From NCBI RefSeq assembly GCF_002917095.1, contig NZ_PQGA01000002.1, positions 434,001 through 498,000 of the forward strand: 64,000 bases of DNA. The letters are read 5' to 3'. The notes under the pieces are model-generated. The model was not told the DNA's origin and did no database searches. It saw nothing but the letters and a program-made list of their open reading frames with translations. Each line of letters starts with the position of its first letter. The stretch's first letter is position 1. Below, one piece after another: positions 54,045-63,660 of the stretch. Position numbers and translations under genes: made by a program. The stretch is from Paraburkholderia eburnea (GTDB lineage: Bacteria > Pseudomonadota > Gammaproteobacteria > Burkholderiales > Burkholderiaceae).

Positions 54045-54848
54045 ATGTCTGCTCAACAACCTGCTGTTCTCATTACAGGCGCTTCCTCCGGCATCGGCGC
54101 CGTGTACGCCGATCGTTTCGCCAGTCGTGGTCATGACCTCGTGCTGGTCGCGCGTAATCGCGAACGGCTGGAAGCGCTCGCGGCGCGTTTGCGTAGCCGC
54201 GATGGCGTCAACGTCGAAATCCTGCGAGCCGACCTTTCGCAGCGCGCCGATCTCCTTGAGGTGGAGAAGCGCGTTGCTGAAGATTCGCGCATCGGCGTGC
54301 TGGTGAATAACGCGGGCGTTGCGTCGGCGGGCGGTTTTCTCGATCAGGGCGTGGACGAAGTGACGCGCGTGATCGATCTGAACACCACGGCGCTCGCGCG
54401 CCTGGCGTCTGCCGTGGCGCCGCGTTTCGTGCGTGAAGGAAAGGGCGCGATCGTGAATATCGCGTCGGTGGTGGGGCTCGCGCCGGAGTTCGGCATGAGC
54501 GTGTATGGCGCGACCAAGGCTTTTGCGTTGTTTCTATCGCAAGGCCTGCATCTGGAGCTGGGGCCGAAGGGTGTTTATGTGCAGGCGGTGCTGCCCGCGG
54601 CCACGCGCACGGAAATCTGGTCGAGCGTCGGCAAGGACGTCGACACGATCGAAGGCGTGATGGAAGTGGACGATCTCGTGGACGCGGCGCTGGTGGGCTT
54701 CGATCGGCGCGAGACGGTGACGATTCCGCCGCTGCCCGACGTCGGGCAATGGAATGTTTTCGACGAGGCGCGCCGCGCGATGGTGCCGAATTTCGCGCAA
54801 TCGCAACCGGCGGCGCGTTACCGCGCGGCTGCGCACGACGCGACGTAA
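54045..54848 (+). CDS. SDR family oxidoreductase (DltE/YqjQ-like)
   Basis: 267 residues: LITGASSGIGAVYADRFASRGHDLVLVARN, NNAGVASAGGFLDQ, NIASVVGLAPEFGMSVYGATKAF with Ser/Tyr/Lys, and VLPAATRTEIW. A common proteobacterial group paired with TetR regulators; substrate unknown. It is very likely repressed by the divergent TetR protein through the two palindromes. SD GAAGGAG precedes the ATG. Confidence 0.88.
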   Translation: MSAQQPAVLITGASSGIGAVYADRFASRGHDLVLVARNRERLEALAARLRSRDGVNVEILRADLSQRADLLEVEKRVAEDSRIGVLVNNAGVASAGGFLDQGVDEVTRVIDLNTTALARLASAVAPRFVREGKGAIVNIASVVGLAPEFGMSVYGATKAFALFLSQGLHLELGPKGVYVQAVLPAATRTEIWSSVGKDVDTIEGVMEVDDLVDAALVGFDRRETVTIPPLPDVGQWNVFDEARRAMVPNFAQSQPAARYRAAAHDAT

Positions 54849-54901
54849 GCAACCCTGGAACGCAGCGGCGCGCAATGGGCGTCGCTGCGGGGCTTCTGCC
54901 A

Positions 54902-54937
54902 AACAGGCGGATGCGGCAACGACCGGATCCGCCTGTT
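54902..54937. terminator. Hairpin between convergent SDR and efflux operon
   Basis: Perfect 11-bp stem AACAGGCGGAT / ATCCGCCTGTT with a 14-nt loop. It lies between two convergent stops and probably terminates both, although T runs are short. Confidence 0.55.
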
Positions 54938-54939
54938 GC

Positions 54940-56412
54940 TTATTCGGAATGACCCGCTTGTCCCGCCGCCGGCTTCTCCTGATCCGGCTCCCAGCCTCCG
55001 CCCAGCGCGAGGAACAGCTTTACCTGATCAAGCGCCACCTGGCCTTCCGCTGCCGCGACCTGCGAATGCGCGCTCGTCAGCGTGCGCGTCGCGTCGAGAT
55101 CGGAAATAAACGATTCACGCCCCGCCGAATAGAGCCGATGCGTTTCGTCAGCCGACTGCTTCGCCGACGCATAAGCCGTGCGCAGCGCGTCGGCACGCTG
55201 ATCGTCGGCCGCATAGGTGGCGAGGCTCGACTGAGTTTCCCGCAGCGCATTGAGCACCACGCCGTCGAAGTGCGCGAGCGCGCCATTCGTCGCCGCTTCG
55301 GCTGCGCGTACGCGGGCGCGCTGGCCGTTGGCTGGGAAAGTCCAGTTGATCAGTGGTCCGAATGACCAGCTATTGGTGGTCGGCGAGAACAGATCGCTGG
55401 CGATACCGACCGTGCCCACGCTCGCGCCGATGCTGATCGACGGATACATGTCGGCGATCGCCACGCCGATTTTCGCGGTGGCCGAAGCCAGTTGGCGCTC
55501 GGCTTCGCGCACGTCGGGACGGCGGCGCAGCAGGGCCGCGCCGTCGCCGACCGGGATCGGCTGCCTGAGCTTCGGCAGGCGGTTGCAACTGAGCGCAGCA
55601 GGCGGCAGATCGGCGGGCGCACGCGCAAGCAGCATGGCGAGCTGATATTGCGCGATGCGGCGGCGGCCCTCGAAGCGCGGGATATCCGCGGCGAGCGTCT
55701 GCACCTGAGTCACGCCGCGCGTCACGTCGGGCTGGTTGCCGCGGCCCGCGTCGCGCAGGCGTTTTGTGAGCGTCACGCGCTGCTGTTGCAGCTTGAGCGA
55801 TTCCTGCGCGATGGCGAGTTCTTCCGCCGCCGAGCACGATTCGACATAGGCCTGCACCACGTCCGCCACCACGTTGATGCGCGCGAGATCGGCGGCGGCG
55901 AGCACGGCTTCGTCCTCGGCTTCGGCCGATTCCACGCCGCGTCGCAGCTTGCCGAACAGGTCGATTTCATACGAGACGTTGATGCCGCCGTCGCCGAGGT
56001 TTTCGACCGGCAGCTTGCTGAACAGCAGGTACTGTTCGGCAGACTCCTGGGCGCGCTGGAAGCCCGCGGTCGCGCTGCCCGAGAAGCCGCCCTGGGCGTT
56101 GGCGATGTCGTACGCGTCGCGCGAGCGCGCGAGATTCGCGGCAGCCACGCGCAGGCTCGTGTTCGATTTGAGCGCGTCCTGCACGAGCTGATCGAGTTCG
56201 GGATCGTCGTAGAGACGCCACCAGTCGTTCGGCACCGCAGCCTGCGAAACGGGCGCCTTGTCGGCGCCGGCGATCGGCCCTTGCGCAAGCGGCGCGTTGA
56301 CGAGCGCATCCTGCGGCAGCTTGTAGTTGGGGCCGAGGTTGATACACGCGCCCACGGCCAGCGTGAGCGGCGCAAGCGCGAAAGTGCGCCAGAGAAGACG
56401 ACGGCGCGTCAT
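54940..56412 (-). CDS. Outer-membrane efflux lipoprotein, NodT/OprM family
   Basis: 490 residues with a lipobox at LAVGAC (Cys23) and GPNYKLP, as in NodT-type RND and FUSC outer-membrane channels. Two outer-membrane-efflux repeats follow, including WWRLYDDPELDQLVQDAL, YEIDLFGKLRRGVESAEAE and RRRPDVREAERQLASATAKIGVAIADMYPSISI (shortened key: RPDVREAERQL). It forms the exit duct of the pump below. Its ATG overlaps the stop of the HlyD gene. Confidence 0.92.
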   Translation of the reverse strand: MTRRRLLWRTFALAPLTLAVGACINLGPNYKLPQDALVNAPLAQGPIAGADKAPVSQAAVPNDWWRLYDDPELDQLVQDALKSNTSLRVAAANLARSRDAYDIANAQGGFSGSATAGFQRAQESAEQYLLFSKLPVENLGDGGINVSYEIDLFGKLRRGVESAEAEDEAVLAAADLARINVVADVVQAYVESCSAAEELAIAQESLKLQQQRVTLTKRLRDAGRGNQPDVTRGVTQVQTLAADIPRFEGRRRIAQYQLAMLLARAPADLPPAALSCNRLPKLRQPIPVGDGAALLRRRPDVREAERQLASATAKIGVAIADMYPSISIGASVGTVGIASDLFSPTTNSWSFGPLINWTFPANGQRARVRAAEAATNGALAHFDGVVLNALRETQSSLATYAADDQRADALRTAYASAKQSADETHRLYSAGRESFISDLDATRTLTSAHSQVAAAEGQVALDQVKLFLALGGGWEPDQEKPAAGQAGHSE

Positions 56413-57374
56413 TGCGAGGCTCCGCTCGCCACGACCGGCGCAACGGCTGCGCTTGCGCTATTCACGCCCGTGGCGCCGTTACGCTTGTCCTTCTTGTCCG
56501 CTGCATCGTCGCGCACCGCGACGGTGGCCGTGCGGCCCGCGATCATGCGGAAATCGTCGGGGACTTCGTCGAGCGCGACGCGCACCGGAATACGTTGCGC
56601 AAGGCGCACCCAGCTAAACGCCGGGTTCACGTTCGGCAGCAGGTTCGGGCTGGCCTGGCGGTCGCGGTCTTCGATGGCGGCGACGATGCTCTGCACGTGG
56701 CCGCGCAGCGGGCGCGACTCGCCCATCACGATGATCTCGACAGGCTGGCCGATATGGATGCCATGCAGGCGCGTTTCCTCGAAGTAGCCGTCCACGCGGA
56801 ACGAATGCAGATCGACCACGGAAAGCACGGCGCGGCCCGCCGACACGTATTCGCCCACACGCGGCGCGCGGTCGTTCAGATAGCCGTCGACGGGACTCAC
56901 GATGGTCGTGCGCTGCAGATTGAGCCTGGCTGTGTCCACCTGCACCTGGCCGTCGGCCACGGACGCTTCGCCCTGTTCGACGCGCGTGCGGCTTTCTTCG
57001 ATCGTTTCGCTCGCCACGAGGTTGCCGAGCGCGATATTGCGCGCGTACTCGCGTTTGGCCTGCGCGAGCGTGGCCTTGCGCTGTTCGAGCGCCGCTTGCG
57101 CGAGTCGCAGCGAAAGCGTGTAGCGGGCCTGGTCGATCACGAACAGCACCTGGCCTTGCTTGACCGGCTGGTTGTCCACCACGTCGACGCTGGTGATGAG
57201 GCCGCCCACGTCGGGCGCGACCTGAATCACGTCGGCGCGCACGTGACCGTCCCGCGTCCACGGCGAGAACATGTAGTAATTGACGATGCGCCACAGCACG
57301 AGGGCGGCGACCACGACGACGATGAGCGTCAGCAGGATCTGTCCTGCGGAGAACCAGGTTTTTTTCACGTTCAC
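56409..57374 (-). CDS. HlyD family membrane fusion protein (AaeA/EmrA-like)
   Basis: 321 residues: one N-terminal membrane helix (LLTLIVVVVAALVLWRIVNYY), YMFSPWTRDGHVRADVIQV as in AaeA-type adaptors, a coiled-coil hairpin near 85-150, then IVSPVDGYLNDRAPRVGEYV lipoyl and barrel domains. It bridges the FUSC pump and the outer-membrane channel. The start is GTG; it follows the DUF1656 stop by 1 bp, so translation is coupled. Confidence 0.9.
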   Translation of the reverse strand: MNVKKTWFSAGQILLTLIVVVVAALVLWRIVNYYMFSPWTRDGHVRADVIQVAPDVGGLITSVDVVDNQPVKQGQVLFVIDQARYTLSLRLAQAALEQRKATLAQAKREYARNIALGNLVASETIEESRTRVEQGEASVADGQVQVDTARLNLQRTTIVSPVDGYLNDRAPRVGEYVSAGRAVLSVVDLHSFRVDGYFEETRLHGIHIGQPVEIIVMGESRPLRGHVQSIVAAIEDRDRQASPNLLPNVNPAFSWVRLAQRIPVRVALDEVPDDFRMIAGRTATVAVRDDAADKKDKRNGATGVNSASAAVAPVVASGASQ

Positions 57375-57375
57375 G

Positions 57376-57585
57376 TTAGTTCACGAAGCGATGCGACACG
57401 ATGATGACGGCGGCCAGTACAAAAACATAAATGCCGAGATCGAAAATAGAGCGATGCCAGACGAGCCGGTAAAAGCCGACGCGCGTCAGCACCTTGCCGA
57501 TCACGACGTTGATGAGGTACGCGATCAGCATCAGCACGAGGACGGCGGGCACGAAGACGCCAAAGATATCGATTTCGCCGATCAT
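57376..57585 (-). CDS. DUF1656 family small membrane protein (AaeX-like)
   Basis: 69 residues starting MIGEIDIFGVFVPAVLVLMLIA, two hydrophobic helices and the ...GFYRLVWHRSIFDLGIYVFVLA core of DUF1656. It regularly sits between FUSC and HlyD genes in aromatic-acid efflux operons (AaeXAB). Function unknown, probably a pump subunit. The upstream in-frame extension is arginine-rich and unlikely to be translated. Confidence 0.88.
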   Translation of the reverse strand: MIGEIDIFGVFVPAVLVLMLIAYLINVVIGKVLTRVGFYRLVWHRSIFDLGIYVFVLAAVIIVSHRFVN

Positions 57586-57622
57586 GATGCGGGTTTCGAA
57601 AAAGGTTGAACAGGATGTGCGC

Positions 57623-59767
57623 TCATGCACCGGCCTCCGTTGTGCCGCCATGCGGGCGTTGTCCGGCAAGCGTTGGGTAGAGCGCCAGGCGCAGGCCCAC
57701 CAGCGCGTGCAGCGTGTCGCGCAGCCAGCGCTGCGATACGCGCGCTCGCGCGACGCCGCCGGCGGGCGCGGTGGCAGCGTCGGCGGCGCTGGCCGCTTCC
57801 TGGGCGAGGCCGCGCGTGGCGACGCGATGCATGGCGTCGTCGATGGTCGAAAGCAGCGCGGGCGATGCGCTCTGGCGCGAGCGCGCATTGGCGCAGCGCG
57901 TGTAATGATCGCTCACGCCCGCGAGCACGCGGTCGATCGCGGCGGGGACGTCGCCGTCGAGCTTGCGGCGCGAGCGGCGCAGATCGAGCGCGTTGAGCGC
58001 GATGCGCAGATCGCGAAAGCTCTCGATCGACGGATGGCGATGCTCGTCCGAGGCCGCGAGGCGCGGGATCAATTGCATCAGGCGATCGACCATGCGCGAA
58101 GTCAGATTGCGCTGATCGGCGAGCGGCGCGGTGGACGCGGACAGCGCCACGTCCGTCCAGCTCGAACGCAGCAGTCGCCTGGCCGCGAATTCGGCGCCGA
58201 ACGGGCGTGTCGCGCGCGTCCACACATAGGCGAACAACAGGCCCGCGACGCCCGCGATATTGCTGTTGAGGAACACGAGGAAGTCGGTGTCGTAGGCGCT
58301 CTGGATGCTGATGAAGGTCGCCGTGTTCACAGCCGTGAGCATCGTCACCATATTGAAGGCGGGGCGCGGTATCAGCGTGCCGATCAGAATGAACGGCCCG
58401 GCGAACATCAGCACGAGCATCGCGAAGTCGTGCACCTTGGGCAGCACGACGAACAGATAGAGGCCCGCGAACACCACGCTCGCGGCGGTCGCGGCGAAGA
58501 AGCGGAACACCATTGGCGCGGGCTCGTCGAGCGCGGCGAAGAAGCAGCAGGCCACGGCGGCGAGCGTCACGGCGCCCGCGCCGTCGTGCCAGCCCGAGCT
58601 GACCCAGAGCCAGCAGGCCACGAGGATCGCGCTTACCGGCACGGCGCACGAGATCAGCATCAGGCCGCGGTCGTAGAAGCGCTCGGTGCCGCCCAGACGC
58701 CAGTGCCGGTAGCGCGGGCGCCAACTGCCTTCCTCGTGCGCGATCAGCGTGCGCAAGGTGAGGCAGTCCTGCCAGACGTCGATCACCTGTCCGAGACGCC
58801 AGAGCGCATTCGAAAGCAGCGCGCCTTCCCAGCCCGTGAGTTGATCGTGCGCCGGCTGCAACGCCGCGATGCGCGCGCGCAGGCTGTCGGCGATGCTGTC
58901 GCCCGCTTCCTCGTGCATGTCGGCGGGGCGCGTCGGCAGCGGCGCGTCGAACCATCTGGCGGCGTCGGACAGCAGCGCATCGAGCCCTTCGGGCCAGACG
59001 TGCAGATCGCGCCGCAAGGCGATGAGCGGATCGGCGAGCGCCGAAATCATCGGCAAAAAGAGCTGCATGCGTCCGCGCAGATTCTCGGCGCGCGCGAGGA
59101 TTTCCGGGTGCGTATGGTCGTAGCCCAACTGGCTGAGCAGGAATTCGAGCTGGTTGACCGTGGCGGCCAGACGCTGGCGGCAGGCCGAAATCGCCTTGCC
59201 GACAATGTTGCCCGAGAGCGTTTCGCGGCCATAGAAGGCGGCGTCGCGGAACCAGGCGTCGGCGCGCTCGATGAGCGTGGGCGCGAGGCGGCTCGGCAGG
59301 ATGTTGCTGCCGATCACGCTCGCGCAAATGATGCCGACCGTGATTTCCTCGGTCCGCGCGATCGCCACGTCGAATACCGTGGACGGATCGGTCACGGTGG
59401 GGAAGGCGATGAGCGGCATGGTGTAGCCCGCGAGCATGAACACATAGCTGCGCGCCGTGCGGTCCATGATCGCGAGGTAGAGCAGCGTGCCGGTCCAGAG
59501 CGCCACGATCACGCTGAAAAGCAGCGGCGTTTCGACGAAGGGCGGCACCAGCGCGATGGCGGCGGCGGCGCCGAGCGCCGTGCCGAGCACGCGATAAAGC
59601 GCCTTCGAACGTGTCGCGCCGACGAACGGATTCGAGACGATATAGACGCTCGCCATCGCCCAGTACGGGCGCGGCAGCTGGAACGCAAGCCCGATGTAGA
59701 GCGCCAGCATCGACGCTGCGAAGGTCTTGACCGAGAAGAGCCAGTCGCGCAGGGAAGGGTAGGTCAT
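57623..59767 (-). CDS. FUSC family inner-membrane efflux transporter
   Basis: 714 residues, two sets of about five or six helices separated by a long cytoplasmic domain: KTFAASMLALYIGLAFQLPRPYWAM near the N-terminus, then a second transmembrane block from about residue 345. AaeB-like. It exports aromatic acids or other toxic weak acids using proton motive force. It lies 17 bp after the MarR gene and leads the structural genes. Confidence 0.92.
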   Translation of the reverse strand: MTYPSLRDWLFSVKTFAASMLALYIGLAFQLPRPYWAMASVYIVSNPFVGATRSKALYRVLGTALGAAAAIALVPPFVETPLLFSVIVALWTGTLLYLAIMDRTARSYVFMLAGYTMPLIAFPTVTDPSTVFDVAIARTEEITVGIICASVIGSNILPSRLAPTLIERADAWFRDAAFYGRETLSGNIVGKAISACRQRLAATVNQLEFLLSQLGYDHTHPEILARAENLRGRMQLFLPMISALADPLIALRRDLHVWPEGLDALLSDAARWFDAPLPTRPADMHEEAGDSIADSLRARIAALQPAHDQLTGWEGALLSNALWRLGQVIDVWQDCLTLRTLIAHEEGSWRPRYRHWRLGGTERFYDRGLMLISCAVPVSAILVACWLWVSSGWHDGAGAVTLAAVACCFFAALDEPAPMVFRFFAATAASVVFAGLYLFVVLPKVHDFAMLVLMFAGPFILIGTLIPRPAFNMVTMLTAVNTATFISIQSAYDTDFLVFLNSNIAGVAGLLFAYVWTRATRPFGAEFAARRLLRSSWTDVALSASTAPLADQRNLTSRMVDRLMQLIPRLAASDEHRHPSIESFRDLRIALNALDLRRSRRKLDGDVPAAIDRVLAGVSDHYTRCANARSRQSASPALLSTIDDAMHRVATRGLAQEAASAADAATAPAGGVARARVSQRWLRDTLHALVGLRLALYPTLAGQRPHGGTTEAGA

Positions 59768-59784
59768 GAGGCTGCTTTCAGCTT

Positions 59785-60240
59785 TCAGTCATGAAGGGTG
59801 CCGTCGGCCGGGTCCGGCGCGTTGAAGGCGTTGAGCACGCGCAGCGTGGCTTCCAGATCGGCGCGGCTCACGCCCTTGAGGACGCGTGCGCGCAGCCCGC
59901 GCAGGTCTTCTTCCATTTTGGCGGTGACGGCGCGGCCTTCCTCGGTGAGCGAGATCGTTTTGGCGCGGCGGTCGTCGGGGTCTTCGTCGCGGCGCACGAG
60001 ACCGGCGGCGCAGAGCTGATCGAGCAGGCGCACCAGCGACGGGCCTTCGATGCCGACGTGCTCGGCCAGCGTGACCTGGCGCACCGCCTCGCCCAGACGC
60101 CCGGCGGTGAGCAGCGGCGTGGCGCAGGCTTCGGAGACGTTGTAGGCCGTAAGCGCGCCGTGGCTCGTGCGCCGCCACTTGCGGGCGGCCGTCACGAGCG
60201 TGCTACTGACGGCCAGACGTAAGGTGTGAAGATTCGACAT
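59785..60240 (-). CDS. MarR family transcriptional regulator
   Basis: 151 residues: a winged helix-turn-helix with VRQVTLAEHVGIEGPSLVRLLDQL and AAGLVRRDEDPDDRRAKTISLTEEG wing. MarR proteins at this position usually repress the efflux genes behind them and release DNA on binding a phenolic or other weak acid. TAGCAAACTA at 60270-60279, just upstream, is a possible half-symmetric operator. First gene of the five-gene efflux operon. Confidence 0.9.
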   Translation of the reverse strand: MSNLHTLRLAVSSTLVTAARKWRRTSHGALTAYNVSEACATPLLTAGRLGEAVRQVTLAEHVGIEGPSLVRLLDQLCAAGLVRRDEDPDDRRAKTISLTEEGRAVTAKMEEDLRGLRARVLKGVSRADLEATLRVLNAFNAPDPADGTLHD

Positions 60241-60507
60241 CGGCGGGATGATAGCGTAAAGCGATTCGGTAGCAAACTATCTTTTCCTGCATTTTTCCCG
60301 GCAGATAGCAGTCTCCGGATGGTAATCGAGCCGCCGCCCGCGTGCGTCCTGATTGCTGCTTTTCCGCGCTGGGTGTGACGTGCGCGCCACGCGGGCACGG
60401 CTATGTCATATGTGCTTAACGCCGAGATTTGACGGGAACTGACAGGAGCCGGAGATGACGCGGGTTTCCGATCGGAAAATTTTGTGCGTTTTACTGGAGG
60501 ACGGTGA

Positions 60508-61212
60508 TTACGACGCGCTCCAGCCCGTGAGCAGGGAAGGCAACTGCGCCATGTCGGTGAAGACGTGCGCGACGCCTTCGGCCTTGAGCGCTTCGGCGCT
60601 GCTGTGACCGGGCGCAGCGGGGCTGTAGCCGAACACGGTTGCGCCCGCCGCCAGGCCTGCGCGCGCGCCCGTCACGGTGTCCTCGATCACGGCGCAGCGG
60701 TGCGGGTCCACGCCGAGTCCCGCGGCCGCAGCCAGATAAACATCGGGATGTGGCTTGCTGCGCGGCGTTTCGTGGCCGCTGTAAATATGGTTGCCGAAGC
60801 AGTCGAGCAGACCCACCTTGCGCAATTGCAGCTCGACCTTGCGGCGGTCCGCGCCCGAAGCCACGGCGATGTGGCCGTCGTAGGCCTCCCGCACGGCGCG
60901 CACGGCAGTGGGGGCGCTGGGAATCTCGATCAGATCGCGCGCGAGTGCTTCGTTGCGACGCGCACGGAAGCCTTCGAGCCAGGCTTCGGTCAGGCGAAAA
61001 CCCGTATGAGCCTCGATGCGCGCAGCTTCGTCCTTGACCATCTTGCCGACGAAAATACCCATCGCTTCATCGACCGACAGCGTCCAGCCAAGCTCGCCGA
61101 GCATCTGGACCAGCACGATATGCGTGATGCGCTCTGAATCGACCAGCACGCCGTCACAGTCAAAAAGCACGGCGTCGAAAGGAAGGGCGGGGTGTGCTGG
61201 AGGTGCGGACAT
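60508..61212 (-). CDS. HAD family phosphatase (beta-phosphoglucomutase-like)
   Basis: 234 residues from the ATG at 61212. HAD motif I is FDAVLFDCDGVLVDSE, motif II VASGADRRKVE, motif III around SKPHPDVYLAAA and motif IV CAVIEDTVTGARAG. Subfamily IA, similar to small phosphoglycolate or sugar-phosphate phosphatases (YieH/YniC type). Substrate unknown. The upstream in-frame extension lacks family character. Confidence 0.88.
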   Translation of the reverse strand: MSAPPAHPALPFDAVLFDCDGVLVDSERITHIVLVQMLGELGWTLSVDEAMGIFVGKMVKDEAARIEAHTGFRLTEAWLEGFRARRNEALARDLIEIPSAPTAVRAVREAYDGHIAVASGADRRKVELQLRKVGLLDCFGNHIYSGHETPRSKPHPDVYLAAAAGLGVDPHRCAVIEDTVTGARAGLAAGATVFGYSPAAPGHSSAEALKAEGVAHVFTDMAQLPSLLTGWSAS

Positions 61213-61327
61213 CGTCGGGTGGAAAATTGGTAAGCCGAGGGGCGATGATAACCGGGATGGCGGTGTGAGGTGGAGGGGGCGCAGCCAACTGGCACAATAC
61301 GCATTTCGCCCGGATTTTCGCTTCAGC

Positions 61328-62086
61328 ATGCCGACCGATCCTGATACCGACCAGCCTTCCACATCCGAACTTCCCGGCCGCGCGGCCTACACGCAATTCG
61401 CCGACCGCTACGCGCAGATGGCCCCGGAAAAGCCGCACAACGCGCTTTACGAGCGCCCGGCGACCGCCGCGCTGCTCGGCGACGTGGCGGGCCTGAGCGT
61501 GCTCGACGCGGGCTGTGGCCCCGGCATCGTCAGTGTCGAAATGGCACGCGCGGGCGCCGCTGTGAAGGCCTTCGACGTCACGCCCGCCATGGTCGAACTC
61601 GCGCGTTCCCGCTGCGCGGACCTGAGCGTGGACGTCGTGCAAGGCGATCTGGGCCAGCCGCTCGCGTGGCTCGCCGATGGCCAGTTCGACCGTATCGTCT
61701 GCTCGCTTGCGCTCGACTATGTGGAGCGCCTTGCACCCACTTTCGCGGAATTCCATCGCGTCGCGCGGCCCGGCGCGCTGCTGGTGTTTTCGATGGCGCA
61801 TCCGATGCGCGACTGGATCGACACGCGCACGCGCGGGAACCGCCCGTACTTCGAGACCACGCGTTTCGGCCTGCACTGGGGTGGCTTTGGCGAGCCGAAG
61901 CCTTATGTGGAGGCGTATCGCCGCCCGCTGGCCGATATCGTCAATGCGCTGCTCGAAACCGGCTGGCAGATCGACGCCATGGTGGAGCCGAAGCCTGTCC
62001 CGGAGATGAAGGCCGTGGCCCCGGCGCTTTACACGGAGCTTGCGCTCGCGCCCGCGTTCCTCTGCATACGGGCGCGTCGCGCTTGA
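61328..62086 (+). CDS. SAM-dependent methyltransferase, class I
   Basis: 252 residues: YTQFADRYAQMAPEKPHNALYERP, motif I VLDAGCGPGIVSVEMA, KAFDVTPAMVELAR and HRVARPGALLVFSMAHPM. A UbiE/YafE-like small-molecule methyltransferase; substrate unknown. It is divergent from the HAD gene and convergent with the aminotransferase gene (18 bp). Confidence 0.87.
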   Translation: MPTDPDTDQPSTSELPGRAAYTQFADRYAQMAPEKPHNALYERPATAALLGDVAGLSVLDAGCGPGIVSVEMARAGAAVKAFDVTPAMVELARSRCADLSVDVVQGDLGQPLAWLADGQFDRIVCSLALDYVERLAPTFAEFHRVARPGALLVFSMAHPMRDWIDTRTRGNRPYFETTRFGLHWGGFGEPKPYVEAYRRPLADIVNALLETGWQIDAMVEPKPVPEMKAVAPALYTELALAPAFLCIRARRA

Positions 62087-62104
62087 CCCAGCCTTAGCCC
62101 TGCC

Positions 62105-63370
62105 TTAGCGGCGCGCGGCCGCCGACAGCGACTCTTCGAGCGCGGCCACGCCCGCAGGCAGATCGACGTTCGCGCCCAGGTCGCGCATGGTGCGCCCGAG
62201 CGCGTGCACGGTGCGGAACAGATGGTGCTCGCGGCACTGCTCGCCCATCTGGCCGATCCGCACGATCGGCAGTCCGAACGATCCGGCGATTTCGACCTGA
62301 TACTGCTGCGAGATATGGTTGCACACGTCGCGCGGCGTGAGCCCCTCGGGCAGCCCGATGCCGACCACCGAATTCAGGCGGCATTCCTCGGGCGTATAGA
62401 GTTCGAGGCCGAGCGCGGCGACGCCGCTTTGCAGCGCCAGCGAGCAGCGCTGATGCCGCGCGAAACGCTTTTCGAGCGTTTCCGAGCAGACGAGCCGCAG
62501 CGCTTCGTGCAGCGCGAGCACGCCCGACACCGGCGCGGTGTAGTGATAACCGGCCTTGTGCCAGAAGTTTTCCGCGAGCGTGGCGTCCAGACACCAGTGC
62601 GTATTCGGCGCGGTGCGCTCGCGCACGCGTTGCCACGCGGCGTCCGAGAACGCGATCAGCGACACGCCGGGAATCGAGGAAAGCCCTTTCTGTCCGCCGG
62701 TAATGACGGTGTCGATGCCCCACGCGTCCATTTCCAGCGGCATCGTGCTGAGCGTGCAAACGGCATCGACGACGACCAGCGCGCCCGCCGCCTTCGCGAT
62801 ACGGACGATGTCTTTCAACTGGCGGTTCCAGACCGTATTGGAGGTCTCGCCATGCACGATCGTGACGATCGCGGGGCGCGTGCGCTCGATGGCCTGTGCA
62901 ACGGCGTCGAGCGAGGCGATCTCGCGGTCGCTCACGTCGAGCGTCGAGACGTCGGCGCCGATGCGCCGCGCCATCTCCGCCATACGGCCGCTGAAAAAGC
63001 CGTTGACGATCGAGAGCACGCGCGTGCCGGGCCATGCAAGGTTCGAAACTGCCATTTCCATCGCCGCAGATCCTGGGCCGGCCACGCCGAGCACCCAGTT
63101 CGAACGCGTCTGGAAGACGTAGCGCGCCATGGTCTTCACCTGGTCGATGACGCGCGCCATGGTGTCGCCGAGGTGATTGATGACGACCGAATTGGCCTTG
63201 GCGACGGCATCCGGGATCGGCACGGGGCCCGCGCCCATCATGAGCAGCGGCTCGTCGGGCAGGATCTCGGTGAGCGGATCGACCGCCGGGCAGGCGACCG
63301 GCAACGCGGCGGCGGCCGCCGCTGCCCGTTGCGGGATCAGGGTGTCGGTGGGGCGCGTGTTGTCGGTCAT
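62105..63370 (-). CDS. Class V aminotransferase, alanine/serine-glyoxylate type
   Basis: 421 residues: MGAGPVPIPDAVAKANSVV, GPGSAAMEMAVSNLAWPG, VVVDAVCTLSTMPLEMDAWGID and the PLP lysine in VITGGQKGLSSIPG. Close to the alanine-glyoxylate/serine-glyoxylate aminotransferases. The N-terminal ~40 residues are a low-complexity alanine-rich extension. It may channel glyoxylate to glycine. ATG follows AAGGAACTCACC. Confidence 0.87.
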   Translation of the reverse strand: MTDNTRPTDTLIPQRAAAAAAALPVACPAVDPLTEILPDEPLLMMGAGPVPIPDAVAKANSVVINHLGDTMARVIDQVKTMARYVFQTRSNWVLGVAGPGSAAMEMAVSNLAWPGTRVLSIVNGFFSGRMAEMARRIGADVSTLDVSDREIASLDAVAQAIERTRPAIVTIVHGETSNTVWNRQLKDIVRIAKAAGALVVVDAVCTLSTMPLEMDAWGIDTVITGGQKGLSSIPGVSLIAFSDAAWQRVRERTAPNTHWCLDATLAENFWHKAGYHYTAPVSGVLALHEALRLVCSETLEKRFARHQRCSLALQSGVAALGLELYTPEECRLNSVVGIGLPEGLTPRDVCNHISQQYQVEIAGSFGLPIVRIGQMGEQCREHHLFRTVHALGRTMRDLGANVDLPAGVAALEESLSAAARR

Positions 63371-63660
63371 GGTGAGTTCCTTAACGGTGCAGCAAAAGGC
63401 TGCGAATGAAAAATGCGCGCACGCTGGCGGCAGGGGAAAAGCAAAGTGTTCTCCGGCGCGGCCCACAAAGCCATGTACAGTTGCGCACATTTCCTCTGAA
63501 CAGTGGGTAGGGCTGGCTGCGAGGCCTTGCATGGCGGCCTATAATCGCTGGCGCGTCGTGCATGAGCCTTTGCACCGGGGCAGCACCGGGTTTGCACTTT
63601 ACTACGTGCTCGTGCCGGACTCGTCGATTGATTGCCTCACATTATCAAGGGGACCGCACC

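Noticed and set aside
57494..59794. 766-codon plus-strand frame opposite the FUSC gene
   Set aside because: Antisense artefact; the minus strand encodes a clear FUSC protein with helices and an operon context.
63470..63500. ATGT...ACAT imperfect palindrome before the aminotransferase
   Set aside because: Too degenerate to name a regulator; symmetry of only a few bases per arm.
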